Below are positions 1 through 8,825 of a DNA stretch of 64,000 bases, in pieces; positions within the stretch are counted from its first letter, which is position 1, and every line of letters starts with the position of its first letter. This DNA comes from UBA5189 sp040389445 (GTDB lineage Bacteria > Chloroflexota > Limnocylindria > Limnocylindrales > CSP1-4): positions 124,001 to 188,000 of the forward strand of contig JAZJZX010000002.1 in assembly GCA_040389445.1 (NCBI GenBank), in the 5' to 3' direction. The translations under genes were made by a program, and so were the position numbers. The notes below the pieces were generated by a model that saw only the letters and a program-made list of their open reading frames with translations, made no database searches and had not been told where the DNA came from.

Positions 1-723
1 GACGGGATGTTCCAGCTGTACCTCGTCGGTGATCTCGGGTACACGCAATCCCTCGTCGAGCGCGCGGCGGCTGCGGGATACCAGGCGATCGTCCTGACCG
101 TCGACCTGCCGGTTCTCGGGTACCGCGAACGGGATCGGCGATCCGGGTTCGAGTTGCCATCGATGCCGAACGTTCAGGCGGCCGCAGGGGCCAACCGGGG
201 CCGCTATGGCGGCCTCGACGACCAGCGGGCGATGGGCCTGACCTGGGGCGATCTGGCCGCCATCCGATCGTGGAGTTCCTTGCCGCTGGTGCTGAAGGGG
301 ATCGTGGCGCCCGACGACGCGCGGCTGGCCGTTGAGCACGGCATCAACGCGATCATCGTCAGCAACCACGGCGCACGCCAGCTCGATCGCTCCCTGGCGA
401 CAGCTGATGCGCTCGAGGCGGTCGTTGAGGCCGTGGCGGGACACGCCGAAGTCTGGGTCGACGGCGGCATCCGGCGAGGCCTGGACGTGGCCGTCGCCAT
501 CGCGCTCGGCGCCTCGGGCGTCCTCGTTGGGCGCCCGTTCTACTGGGCGCTCGCTGCGGGCGGCCAGGCCGGCGTCGAGCGCGCGATTGTGATCCTGCGA
601 GAGGAGCTCGCGCTCGCGCTCCCACTCCTCGGCTGCGCCGCAGTCGCCGAGCTGAGCCGCGATGTCATCCGCAAGCAGCGCGCTGTGCCGGATCCCTGGC
701 TCGGGCCTTCGGACAAACAGTGA
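1..723 (+). CDS. FMN-dependent alpha-hydroxy-acid oxidase/dehydrogenase, 3' part
   Basis: This is the C-terminal two-thirds of an FMN-dependent alpha-hydroxy-acid dehydrogenase (glycolate oxidase / L-lactate dehydrogenase / lactate monooxygenase family), which oxidises 2-hydroxy acids to 2-oxo acids in the cytoplasm. The reading frame is open to base 1, so the start lies outside the window. Visible family motifs are LVLKGI (flavin-contacting Lys), SNHGARQLD (catalytic His-Gly and substrate-binding Arg), VWVDGGIRRGLD and GVLVGRPFYWAL (FMN phosphate loops of the TIM barrel). The C-terminal helices end normally at a TGA. The substrate cannot be told from sequence alone. It converges on the ABC exporter genes that follow. 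Confidence 0.88.
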   Translation, partial: DGMFQLYLVGDLGYTQSLVERAAAAGYQAIVLTVDLPVLGYRERDRRSGFELPSMPNVQAAAGANRGRYGGLDDQRAMGLTWGDLAAIRSWSSLPLVLKGIVAPDDARLAVEHGINAIIVSNHGARQLDRSLATADALEAVVEAVAGHAEVWVDGGIRRGLDVAVAIALGASGVLVGRPFYWALAAGGQAGVERAIVILREELALALPLLGCAAVAELSRDVIRKQRAVPDPWLGPSDKQ

Positions 724-914
724 CGTTCGGCCCAAGGGCGAGCTGCGAGACGCGGCATCCGAGGTTGTTGTCGCGTTCGAGCCGAGGTCAGCCGAGTCGG
801 GTGATCTGATGGAACTCCATCCGCCAGCGTTCGTGCTCGCGGCGCCAGACCGAGGACCGGAGGTGCTCAACGAGGTCGCTGCCGGCCGTCATCGGACGAC
901 AGGACAGGTACGCG

Positions 915-1631
915 TCAACGCGCGGTTTCGGGCTCCAGGTCCAGCACCCGGGTGGCGATGGAGATGACGTGCGCGTCGTGCGATGCGACGAGCAGCCCGT
1001 GGCCATCGTCGGCCAGTTGACGAAGCTGCCGGGTCACCGCTTCGGCACTGCGCCGGTCCAGGTTGGCGGTGGGTTCGTCCACGATCAACAGCGGTGGATC
1101 GGCGAACAGCGCTCGCGCCAGGGCGACCCGCTGCTGCTCGCCGCCCGAGAGGTGGCTCGGGTAGTGGCGCGCGCGACCGAAGAGCCCCTGACGGGCGAGG
1201 AGCTCGAGGGCCCGCTCCCGCCCGTCGCGGACGCCGCCGGGGATCGCCTGCAGCGCGACGTTCTCGGCCGCGGTGAGGGTCTCGATGAGCGCCGCGTTCT
1301 GGAAGACGATCCCGATGGATCGGCCGCGGATCCGGGCAAGCCGGTCGTCGTCGAGCTCAGCGAGGGCGACATCGGACCAGCGCACTTCGCCGGTCGTCGG
1401 CCGCACGAGCCCGGCCGCGATGTGCAGCAGCGTCGTCTTGCCCGAGCCGGACCGACCGGCGGCGACCACGAGGTCGCCTTTCTCGACGGCGAGGTCGATG
1501 CTCTCGAAGACCCGCAGCGGCTCGCCGTGATCGCGGCCGGGATAGGTCATGCCGATCTCGCGCAGCGCGAGCAGCGGACGATCCTTCACCGGCTCCTCCC
1601 TGGCGACGGGATCGGTGTTTCGCTCAGGCAT
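915..1631 (-). CDS. ABC transporter ATP-binding protein (LolD/MacB type)
   Basis: This 238-residue ATPase subunit energises the FtsX-like permease encoded just upstream on the same strand. Walker A reads GRSGSGKTTLL (an Arg where most relatives have Pro), the signature is LSGGEQQRVALARAL, Walker B is LLIVDEPTANLD and the switch His is in ASHDAHV. The family (MacB, LolD, YknY) drives mechanotransmission or lipid/peptide extrusion rather than import. The start overlaps the end of the permease gene by 8 nt, so the two are translationally coupled. A roughly 20-residue polar N-terminal extension precedes the conserved domain, so an internal start is possible. Confidence 0.9.
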   Translation of the reverse strand: MPERNTDPVAREEPVKDRPLLALREIGMTYPGRDHGEPLRVFESIDLAVEKGDLVVAAGRSGSGKTTLLHIAAGLVRPTTGEVRWSDVALAELDDDRLARIRGRSIGIVFQNAALIETLTAAENVALQAIPGGVRDGRERALELLARQGLFGRARHYPSHLSGGEQQRVALARALFADPPLLIVDEPTANLDRRSAEAVTRQLRQLADDGHGLLVASHDAHVISIATRVLDLEPETAR

Positions 1632-4398
1632 CGTGGCCTCCGCTGAGTCGCAGGCCTGCGAGTCGTCCCCACAACAGGGCCGAGAGGGCGAGCCCGCCGG
1701 CGAGGGTGGCGATCCAGCCCAGCGGGACGTCCGGTCCGGCGATCTCAGCGGCCGTCAGAGTGGCCAGCCCGGCCGCCAGCAGCGCAGCGGGTAGGGCGAT
1801 CCCGAAGCGGGTCCAGGCCAGCATCCGCGCGATGTCGCCGCGAGTCCAGCCACTCGCCTGAAGCACGCGAAGCTCGGTTTGCCGGGCGGCGAGATCGAGT
1901 CGCAGGGCGAGGAGCGTGAAGGCCAGGGTGCCGAGCCCGATCAGCCCGAGGAGCGCGAGCTGGTAGGCTGCGAGGCGCTCGGCGAGCGCCGAGGCGAGCA
2001 GCGTCGGCCCGACCCTTGAGCCCACGCTGGTCAGGACCACGAGCCCCGGCGCGATCGTCGCCGCCGCCAGGGCCAGGCCGATCATGATCGTCAGCGAGCG
2101 CCACGGCCGGGCGAGGAGCGAGCGCAGGCCGTAGGTCCGAAGCCCCCCGACGAACGGGCTCAGGCGGCGGTGCGGCACGACGACGTCGCCCGATGCGACG
2201 CGGCGCGCGCCGGGCCGCACGAGGATGGCCGCCGCCAGGCCCGAGACCGGGAACAGCGCGGCGCCGAATACTGCAACCGCGAGCCCCAGCGGTTCGCGGG
2301 CCGACACCGCCCAGCCGGCGAGGCCAAGCGCCAGGACGATTGCGCCTGCGACCGCCGACTCGCTCGCCTGCCAGCGCACGATCGATCCTCGCCGCCAGCC
2401 GATGGCCGCAAGGATCGCCGCCTCCCGCGAGCGTGTCGCGGCCGACAGGAGCTGCGTGCCTGCGATGACGACCGTCACGGCGACGAGCGCGAGGAGGAGC
2501 AGGGCCAGGTTCGTCTCACCCAACGCCCGCTCGACCCGCGGGGCGGCGCCCAGCGTGGTCCACTGCTGGCGGACCCAGCCGAGGTCCCTCGGCGGATCGG
2601 AGCTCGTGTCGTAGGCCGGGACGTAGACCGACACCGCCTGCGGGGACGAGGCGGCCACGACGTCGACCGTGAGCCCGAGATCGGCAATCGCTCCGGCCAC
2701 CCGCTCGACCGTGGCCACCGCGGCGGGATCGTAGCCGGTAATCCCACGGACCCGCACGCGGACCGCGTCGATCGGCGTCGGACCCCGGAGAAGCTCCGCC
2801 GCGCGGATGTCGACGATGCCCATCGGCGGCACCTGGAGCAAACCGGTCGGGTTCAGTGTCGGGTTCATCGCCGCCCGCGTCACAGGCTGGCCGTCGGGTC
2901 CGGCGATGAGCGTGGTGTCGGGCGGGTCGTAGGCGCCATAGGGGACGTAGCTGAGCGGATCGTCCGGGAGCTTGAGCGTGTCGAGGTCGTACTCGCCGAC
3001 CGGAGCGAGGAAGAACGGCCGGTCCATCGTGTTCTGCCGCTTGAAGGCCTCCACGAGCGGTGGCGAGACCGACGTCACCGGTCGGTAGGACTGCTCGCTG
3101 CCCAGCCGGACTGTGTCGGGGCCGCCGGTGAGCCCGCCCGGGACGGGCAATTCCGAGCCCGGGCCGCCGGGTGGCACGATGCCCTGCGGGTCGATCCGGA
3201 AGGCGGGCGTCGCCGTCCCATTCGGGGCGGCCGCGACACTGTAGATCGGGCGGCCGGTGAGCGCCGCGGTGATGGTTCGGTTACCGATAAATCCACCGTC
3301 GCCCAGCCCCCAGGGCACCGACGACCCCGGCCAGGGGACCCGCAGCCCGAAGACCCGAAACGCCCGGGCCTTGTCCGACCCCTCGACCGTGCTGGTGCCA
3401 ACCGCGGTCGTCCCGGGCCCGGCCTCCCTGGCCGCATCGTCGAGCACGCTGGCCGCCGGTCGGTCCGTGTCCGGCAACGCCGTGAGTGGCCGGCCGACCT
3501 GGCGCACATCCAGCGAGACCCGGATCTCGGCGTAGGGCTTGACGCTGACGAGGATCGGGATCACCGGGCGGCTCAAGGTCACCGCGTCAGCAAAGCTGGG
3601 GTCTCTGAGGAAGCGGATGTCCGCGGCGGCCTGGTCGTAGTTCGGCAGGACGATCTTCTTCTCGTCGACGGTGCCGACCGTGAGCCCATCGCGGTCAAGC
3701 AGCTTGACGAGCGGATCGAGAAAGGCGCCAGCACTACGGAGGAGGGCCCGCTCGGCCTCCGGATCGATCGCCAGGATCGGGCTCTGGAGCTGGGGCGGGA
3801 AGTGAACGCTGCCGAGCTCGAGCACCCACCTGCCGTCGGGGAATCCGGCGCAGCTGGTCTCTGCATAGTCCCAGATGGCGGTCGGGCAGCCCTGGAAGTT
3901 CGTCTCCTCGGGCGCGAGCAGGATCCGCAGGAGGTCCTCGTGCACCAGGTGGCGGCTGACTCCATCGGAGGTCGACAGGGTCAGCGTCGCCGAGTACAAG
4001 GTGGGTTTGGAGGGGACCTTCGGGATCTCGATCGTCGGCGATGCAACCCGGGTCGTGACGAACCCGACCCAGGCGATCGGCGCCGCGATCTCGACGCCGG
4101 GGATCGCCCGGATGGTGGCGACCTGGGCGGCGCTGATCCCGCCCTGGCCGGCGAGGGCCACAAAGTTCGGTTCGACGAGCCCGTTCGTGCTCTCGAGGTC
4201 GAGCCGCGCGCCGGCCGGTCGGACCAGGATGTCGTACGCACCGCGCCAGTTCGCGTCGATCTCGGCGTCGATCCGTACCCTGGCCGCGGTCCCCACCTGC
4301 GAGGCGGTAATCGCTATGGCCGCCACCGCGACGACGGCCAGGAACGCGGTCCGCCGGCGAAGCAGCCGGGTGGATGCCGACGGGAGCGGACCAGCCAT
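1624..4398 (-). CDS. FtsX-like ABC transporter permease
   Basis: This 924-residue membrane protein is the permease partner of the downstream ATPase. An N-terminal membrane helix (about residues 13-33) is followed by an extracytoplasmic region of about 600 residues. Then comes a cluster of hydrophobic helices with the FtsX-type cytoplasmic loop SREAAILAAIGWRRGSIV, and a second helix set with the related loop QTELRVLQASGWTRGDIAR. Two FtsX-type halves plus a very large outer domain resemble MacB/YknZ-class or lipoprotein-releasing permeases. The cargo is unknown. The ATG is preceded by a GGAG about 10 nt away. The gene starts the two-gene operon. Confidence 0.88.
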   Translation of the reverse strand: MAGPLPSASTRLLRRRTAFLAVVAVAAIAITASQVGTAARVRIDAEIDANWRGAYDILVRPAGARLDLESTNGLVEPNFVALAGQGGISAAQVATIRAIPGVEIAAPIAWVGFVTTRVASPTIEIPKVPSKPTLYSATLTLSTSDGVSRHLVHEDLLRILLAPEETNFQGCPTAIWDYAETSCAGFPDGRWVLELGSVHFPPQLQSPILAIDPEAERALLRSAGAFLDPLVKLLDRDGLTVGTVDEKKIVLPNYDQAAADIRFLRDPSFADAVTLSRPVIPILVSVKPYAEIRVSLDVRQVGRPLTALPDTDRPAASVLDDAAREAGPGTTAVGTSTVEGSDKARAFRVFGLRVPWPGSSVPWGLGDGGFIGNRTITAALTGRPIYSVAAAPNGTATPAFRIDPQGIVPPGGPGSELPVPGGLTGGPDTVRLGSEQSYRPVTSVSPPLVEAFKRQNTMDRPFFLAPVGEYDLDTLKLPDDPLSYVPYGAYDPPDTTLIAGPDGQPVTRAAMNPTLNPTGLLQVPPMGIVDIRAAELLRGPTPIDAVRVRVRGITGYDPAAVATVERVAGAIADLGLTVDVVAASSPQAVSVYVPAYDTSSDPPRDLGWVRQQWTTLGAAPRVERALGETNLALLLLALVAVTVVIAGTQLLSAATRSREAAILAAIGWRRGSIVRWQASESAVAGAIVLALGLAGWAVSAREPLGLAVAVFGAALFPVSGLAAAILVRPGARRVASGDVVVPHRRLSPFVGGLRTYGLRSLLARPWRSLTIMIGLALAAATIAPGLVVLTSVGSRVGPTLLASALAERLAAYQLALLGLIGLGTLAFTLLALRLDLAARQTELRVLQASGWTRGDIARMLAWTRFGIALPAALLAAGLATLTAAEIAGPDVPLGWIATLAGGLALSALLWGRLAGLRLSGGHDA

Positions 4399-4429
4399 CT
4401 GCCGAGGTCTCCGCTTGGCTCCAGACTCG

Positions 4430-4807
4430 CTACGGGAGCACAGGACCGCAGTGGCCGCCCCCTTCGGTCGCCGTACTCCAGTGACTTGCGGACCCGTACG
4501 CGTCGTCGACGACCAGTTGTTGCCTGAACGTCGTCCCGGTGCAGGGGTAGAAGGCCATCGAGTGCTGATAGCTCGTCAGCCATGTCAAGCCCGGCGCCCA
4601 TTCGTGGAGACCGGGGTTCGCCGTGTCGGGATGGAACGTGGGCCTGTACGGGCCGTTGTCGCCCCAGGTCGCGGTCCAGCTCGACGCCACCCCGTGGGCG
4701 CGACTCTGCGAATGGGGGCTGATGTTGGCGCTGGTCGCTGCGACGATCCCTGTGTTCGAGAGAACGAAGAGCATCGCGATCGACCCAGAGACGACGACTC
4801 GTTTCAT
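4430..4807 (-). CDS. Small secreted protein of unknown function
   Basis: This 125-residue protein has a clear signal peptide: MKR followed by a hydrophobic stretch and a likely cleavage after VAA near residue 25. The mature part of about 100 residues is rich in Trp, His, Ser and Gly and contains two cysteines (in YPCTG and GHCGP) that could form a disulfide. An in-frame upstream ATG would give 147 residues. I chose the internal ATG because AGGAGGAAGAAGACG gives a strong ribosome-binding site right before it and the protein then begins with the signal peptide. I recognise no family. It lies 31 nt upstream of the FtsX-like permease and on the same strand, so it might be co-transcribed with the exporter. 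Confidence 0.7.
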   Translation of the reverse strand: MKRVVVSGSIAMLFVLSNTGIVAATSANISPHSQSRAHGVASSWTATWGDNGPYRPTFHPDTANPGLHEWAPGLTWLTSYQHSMAFYPCTGTTFRQQLVVDDAYGSASHWSTATEGGGHCGPVLP

Positions 4808-5087
4808 CGTCTTCTTCCTCCTGCGCGTGGCTCTCGGTCGTGCCAATGATGTCGCGACCGCCGAGGGCGACATCTCATCGCCAGAAACTGAGGTCAGGAT
4901 GAGACCGAAGTAAGAGTTGAGTCCTCGTCAAGTCGTGTGGAAACTTCCCTTCCGGCTTGACGTGATCAGGCCGATTGATTCTTCCTCGCGTGGTGCTGGC
5001 TTGACGAGGGTCCCGTCGACGAAGCGCTCACCGGCGATGACGAGGCCCATGACCGTCGCCCGCCGTTGCGGAGCCGAGCGCCGACGA

Positions 5088-6386
5088 CTACGACGGGCGA
5101 GGCAGCCCGGTCTGCGCCGGGGAGTGGCCGGCCCGTGGTCGCCGTCGACCCTCGCGCAGGAGCCGGCGAGCGAGCAGGGCCCAGAGTGCGAGCATCCCGT
5201 AGAGCGCGGCAGAGCCCGCGAGTGTGGAGAAGGCGGCCAGCGGGCCATGCTTCGGCAGGGGCGCGATCCAGAGGACGAACTGGACGCCCGATCCGATCAA
5301 GCAGCCGAGCAGCAACGCCCGATCCCCGCTGCCGAAACGCCTGAGGTCGAGGTTGGGCGCCTCTACCGCGAGCAGGAGGCCGAGGGCGGGCAGGGCCAGA
5401 GCCTGATTCCAGAACGAGTTCTTCGGTGCGCCGATCGTTGCTGCGACCAGGGCGAGGGCCAGACCGAGCGCGAGCACGGGATACCTCGTCGCCACCGCTA
5501 TCGACTTCAGGAGGATCACGAGGGTCACGAGGGCAACCGCGGATGTTGCGATACCGGCGACGACCAGGGGATCGAACGCACTCGGCCAGAGCGGGATCGA
5601 ACGCCCCGACTCGAGGACCAAGCGGCTGACGAATCCATTGATCGATTGGTTCGTGAAGTAGGGATCGGGCTCGAGCAGGCGCCACAGCCATGTGCTGCCG
5701 AGGGCCCCACGAGGCGCGAGGGCGTCGGCGGCGATCAACGCGCCAACCGCCACGACGGACAGCGCGAGCACGGGCGTCCAGCGCCTCGCAAGGAGGAGCA
5801 CGATGGCCAGAGCCGCGGGCACGATCTTGACGATGGCCGCAACACCAAGGAGCGAGCCTCCGATGCGTCCGGACGGTCGGTCGCCGGCCACCAGGGCAAG
5901 GCCGAATCCGAGCGGGACGAGGACCACGAGGTTGGCCTGACCGTTGGCGATGGTCCCGTACACCGGCGGAAACAGCCCGGCCAGCGCCGCCGCCGCCATG
6001 AGCCGCCGCCTCGAGGCGTCGGGATGATGTCGGATCAGCCACCAGCCCACGACGCAGCCAAAGCCGACCACGGAGATCACCGTGAAGAGGAGCACTGCGA
6101 GTTCGAACGGCAGGAGCGCGAACGGGATCATCAGGAACGCGAAGGGGATTGGGTACGAGTAACCGGTCCCGAGCACGAACGGCAACCCCTCCGCTTGCCC
6201 GAGCGTGCGCATCGCCTCGAGGTCGTAGGGCGAGCGCCCTTCCAGGAGGAGCCGGCCCGCGAGCCAGTAGGAGTGGAAGTCGTTGAATGTCGGCGGCTGA
6301 CCTGCCAGCGCCGCGATGAGCAACATCGCGAGCGGAATCCCGGCCGCGACCGAGGCCAGGGCGAGGAAAGCGTGGCGCTGGATCAT
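5088..6386 (-). CDS. GT87/DUF2029-type membrane glycosyltransferase
   Basis: This 432-residue polytopic membrane protein has about ten hydrophobic segments. The N-terminal loop carries NDFHSYWLAGRLLLEGRSPYD, whose Asp-Phe and the following 'SPYD' are typical of GT87-like mannosyltransferases (DUF2029) that use polyprenyl-phosphate sugars on the outer face of the membrane. The later ANGQANLVVLVPLG and the WLWRLLEPDPYFTNQSINGF loop also fit that family. The frame is open further upstream (to about 6902), but the membrane protein proper begins at the ATG at 6386; no strong ribosome-binding site is seen. Acceptor and donor are unknown. It is divergent from ligA. Confidence 0.82.
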   Translation of the reverse strand: MIQRHAFLALASVAAGIPLAMLLIAALAGQPPTFNDFHSYWLAGRLLLEGRSPYDLEAMRTLGQAEGLPFVLGTGYSYPIPFAFLMIPFALLPFELAVLLFTVISVVGFGCVVGWWLIRHHPDASRRRLMAAAALAGLFPPVYGTIANGQANLVVLVPLGFGLALVAGDRPSGRIGGSLLGVAAIVKIVPAALAIVLLLARRWTPVLALSVVAVGALIAADALAPRGALGSTWLWRLLEPDPYFTNQSINGFVSRLVLESGRSIPLWPSAFDPLVVAGIATSAVALVTLVILLKSIAVATRYPVLALGLALALVAATIGAPKNSFWNQALALPALGLLLAVEAPNLDLRRFGSGDRALLLGCLIGSGVQFVLWIAPLPKHGPLAAFSTLAGSAALYGMLALWALLARRLLREGRRRPRAGHSPAQTGLPRPS

Positions 6387-6579
6387 GGTCAGCCCAGGCA
6401 GATCCGGACGTAGCAGGCCCAGGTGGCCGGGACCTCGTGAAGGACCAGGAGCGGCATTTCGCGGATCGGCTCGAGCTCGGTGGCGGGCACGGTCAGCACA
6501 TCCAAATCGTGACCCGGGGAATCGGCACGCCCCATTGTGCCCCAGCGCCGCGTGCGCGCGCGATGCGCCGTCGCATTCG

Positions 6580-6585
6580 TATCCT
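6580..6585 (+). promoter_or_regulatory. Candidate -10 of ligA (leaderless)
   Basis: TATCCT ends 7 nt before the ATG of ligA, and no Shine-Dalgarno is present, so the mRNA probably starts at or next to the start codon. No convincing -35 is visible. Inferred from the same arrangement at several other genes in the window. Confidence 0.5.
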
Positions 6586-6592
6586 TGCAGCA

Positions 6593-8815
6593 ATGACTGA
6601 CATGGTCGATCAATTGCCCGTCGATCCCGCACTGGTTTCGGCTGCAGCCGCCATGGCGTCCGACGTAGCTGCCGCTCGTCACTCCGAGCTGTCGCAGGCG
6701 CTCCGCAGGGCGAACACGCTCTACTACGAGCAGGACGCGCCGGAGTTGTCCGACGCCGAATACGACGGACTGATGCGAGAACTCGTCGCCCTGGAGGCCG
6801 CTCATCCGGGGCTGGCGGGTCCTGACTCGCCGACCCGGCGGGTTGGTTCCGGGATTGCGAACCAGTTCTCCGAGGTCCGTCATGGCCGCCCGATGCTGTC
6901 ACTCGGGAACGCGTTCTCGCACGATGAGCTGCGAGCCTTCGACGGGCGGGCGCGGAAGGCCCTGGGCTACCCGACGGCCCCGGATCCGGCTCCCGATCTC
7001 CGCTACGTGGCCGAGCTCAAGATCGACGGCCTCGCGGTCTCACTGCGCTATGAGCGCGGCAGATTCGTGCAGGGCGCTACGCGCGGCGACGGCACGACCG
7101 GTGAAGACGTGACCGCGAATCTGCGGACGATCTCGGTCATCCCGGATCGGCTTCGGGAGCCCGTGACCGTCGACGTTCGGGGTGAAGTGTTCATGCCGAA
7201 GGCCGAATTTGCGCGGATCAACGAGGAACGCGAGACGGCCGGACTGCCGCTCTACGCAAACCCACGGAACAGCGGCGCGGGCTCGCTTCGCCAGGTGGAC
7301 CCGACCGTCACCGCCGGTCGAAAGCTCTCGGCGTGGTTCTACCAGTTGATCGAGGAGAGCGGGGGAACGCAGGCGGTGCTGGGCCTGGGGCAGGAGGCTG
7401 CCCCATCCGGTTTGACGGCCTCGAGCGGGGCCGCTGCAGCAGCCGCGACCAAGGCGGCGGCGGTCGCGACCCAGAGTGCGGCTCTGGATCGACTCGCGGC
7501 CCTCGGCCTGCCGGTCAACCCCGATCGCGAATCGGGTCTGGACATCGAAGGCGTGATCGCGTTCACGGAGCGCTGGCGCGAGGCCCGCCATCACCTGCCC
7601 TACGAGACCGACGGTGTCGTCGTGAAGGTCGACCGGTTCGACCAGCAGGAGCGCCTCGGGATGGTCTCCCGCGCGCCGCGCTGGGCGATCGCCTACAAGT
7701 TCCCACCGGAGCAGGTCGAGACGGTCCTCGAGGACATCGTCCCGTACGTCGGCCGGACGGGGACCCTGACACCGGTGGCGCACCTCCGGCCGGTGAAGGT
7801 CGCCGGCTCGACGGTCGCCCGGGCGACCCTCCACAACCTCGACGAGGTTCGACGCAAGGACCTGCGGATCGGGGACTGGGTGGTCCTCCAGAAGGCCGGC
7901 GACGTGATCCCCGAGGTCGTCCGGCCGATCCCCGAACGCCGGATCGGCACCGAGCGTGCGTTCGAGATGCCCGCCCAGTGCCCCGTCTGCGGCACGGCGA
8001 TCATCCAGGACGAGGGCGCCGTGCGCCACTACTGCCCGAACCTCGCCTGCCCGGCGCGCGTGGCCCAGGAGTTCGGGCATTTCGCCGGGCGTGGCGGAAT
8101 GGACATCGAGGGTGCCGGATGGCACGTGCTCGAACAATTGCTCCAGCGCGGTCTGGTCAGGCGGCGCGGCGACTTCTACCGGCTGTCGATCGAGGATCTC
8201 GAGTCGCTCGAGCGCTTCGCCCGCAAGAGTGCCGAAAACCTGTACACCTCCATCCAGAAGTCGCGTCGCCGACCGCTCGAGCGGGTGATCGCTGCGCTGG
8301 GGATCCCGCAGGTAGGCGGGACCACCGCCATCGAGCTTGCCGCATGGCTGGCCGGCGAGGTGCCGCCCGGGGACGATTGGCTCCGACGGGCTGCGGCTCA
8401 CCTGCAGCACGTCGCGGCCGACGAACCGGCCCGCTTCGAGGAGGTCGAAGGGATCGGCCCGATGGTCGCGGCGGCACTGGCCTCGTGGTTCGACGAGCGT
8501 GGCCCGGGCCGGGGCGTCCTCGAGGATCTGGCCGATGCCGGCGTCGAGGTGGAGCTGCCGTCGCCGCGGGTGACCACCGCGGGCGGCACGCTCACCGGCA
8601 AGACGTTCGTGGTCACCGGGACGATCGAGGGTTACAGTCGCGAGCAGGCGGAGGAGGCGATCCGCGCTGCCGGCGGCCGGTCCGTCGGGTCGGTGTCGAG
8701 GAAGACGGACTACGTCGTGGTCGGACCCGGCGCGGGTTCCAAACTGGCAAAAGCCCAGGAACTCGGGATCCCGATCCTTGATGCCGCCGGCTTCCGGGAT
8801 CTGCTGGCGGGATGA
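6593..8815 (+). CDS. ligA: NAD-dependent DNA ligase LigA
   Basis: This 740-residue enzyme seals nicks in replication and repair using NAD+. Domains in order: Ia domain with YYEQDAPELSDAEYD; adenylation domain with catalytic Lys in ELKIDGLAVS and the motif TRGDGTTGEDVT; OB fold; a Cys4 zinc finger (CPVCG ... CPNLACP); helix-hairpin-helix repeats; and a C-terminal BRCT domain (from about GGTLTGKTFVVTG). It is longer than the usual 670 residues because of an Ala-rich insert of about 38 residues in the late adenylation domain (near 7360-7480). The start is placed at the ATG before MTDMVDQL because upstream in-frame codons give low-complexity sequence and a -10-like element directly precedes it. 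Confidence 0.97.
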   Translation: MTDMVDQLPVDPALVSAAAAMASDVAAARHSELSQALRRANTLYYEQDAPELSDAEYDGLMRELVALEAAHPGLAGPDSPTRRVGSGIANQFSEVRHGRPMLSLGNAFSHDELRAFDGRARKALGYPTAPDPAPDLRYVAELKIDGLAVSLRYERGRFVQGATRGDGTTGEDVTANLRTISVIPDRLREPVTVDVRGEVFMPKAEFARINEERETAGLPLYANPRNSGAGSLRQVDPTVTAGRKLSAWFYQLIEESGGTQAVLGLGQEAAPSGLTASSGAAAAAATKAAAVATQSAALDRLAALGLPVNPDRESGLDIEGVIAFTERWREARHHLPYETDGVVVKVDRFDQQERLGMVSRAPRWAIAYKFPPEQVETVLEDIVPYVGRTGTLTPVAHLRPVKVAGSTVARATLHNLDEVRRKDLRIGDWVVLQKAGDVIPEVVRPIPERRIGTERAFEMPAQCPVCGTAIIQDEGAVRHYCPNLACPARVAQEFGHFAGRGGMDIEGAGWHVLEQLLQRGLVRRRGDFYRLSIEDLESLERFARKSAENLYTSIQKSRRRPLERVIAALGIPQVGGTTAIELAAWLAGEVPPGDDWLRRAAAHLQHVAADEPARFEEVEGIGPMVAAALASWFDERGPGRGVLEDLADAGVEVELPSPRVTTAGGTLTGKTFVVTGTIEGYSREQAEEAIRAAGGRSVGSVSRKTDYVVVGPGAGSKLAKAQELGIPILDAAGFRDLLAG

Positions 8816-8825
8816 GGAGACGAGC

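Noticed and set aside
2170..4527. Long plus-strand ORF of 785 codons
   Set aside because: It runs antisense through the FtsX-like permease gene, is very rich in Arg/Gly/Asp, and has no recognisable domain; it is a shadow of high GC.
4917..6413. Plus-strand ORF of 498 codons
   Set aside because: Antisense to the membrane glycosyltransferase; charged low-complexity product.
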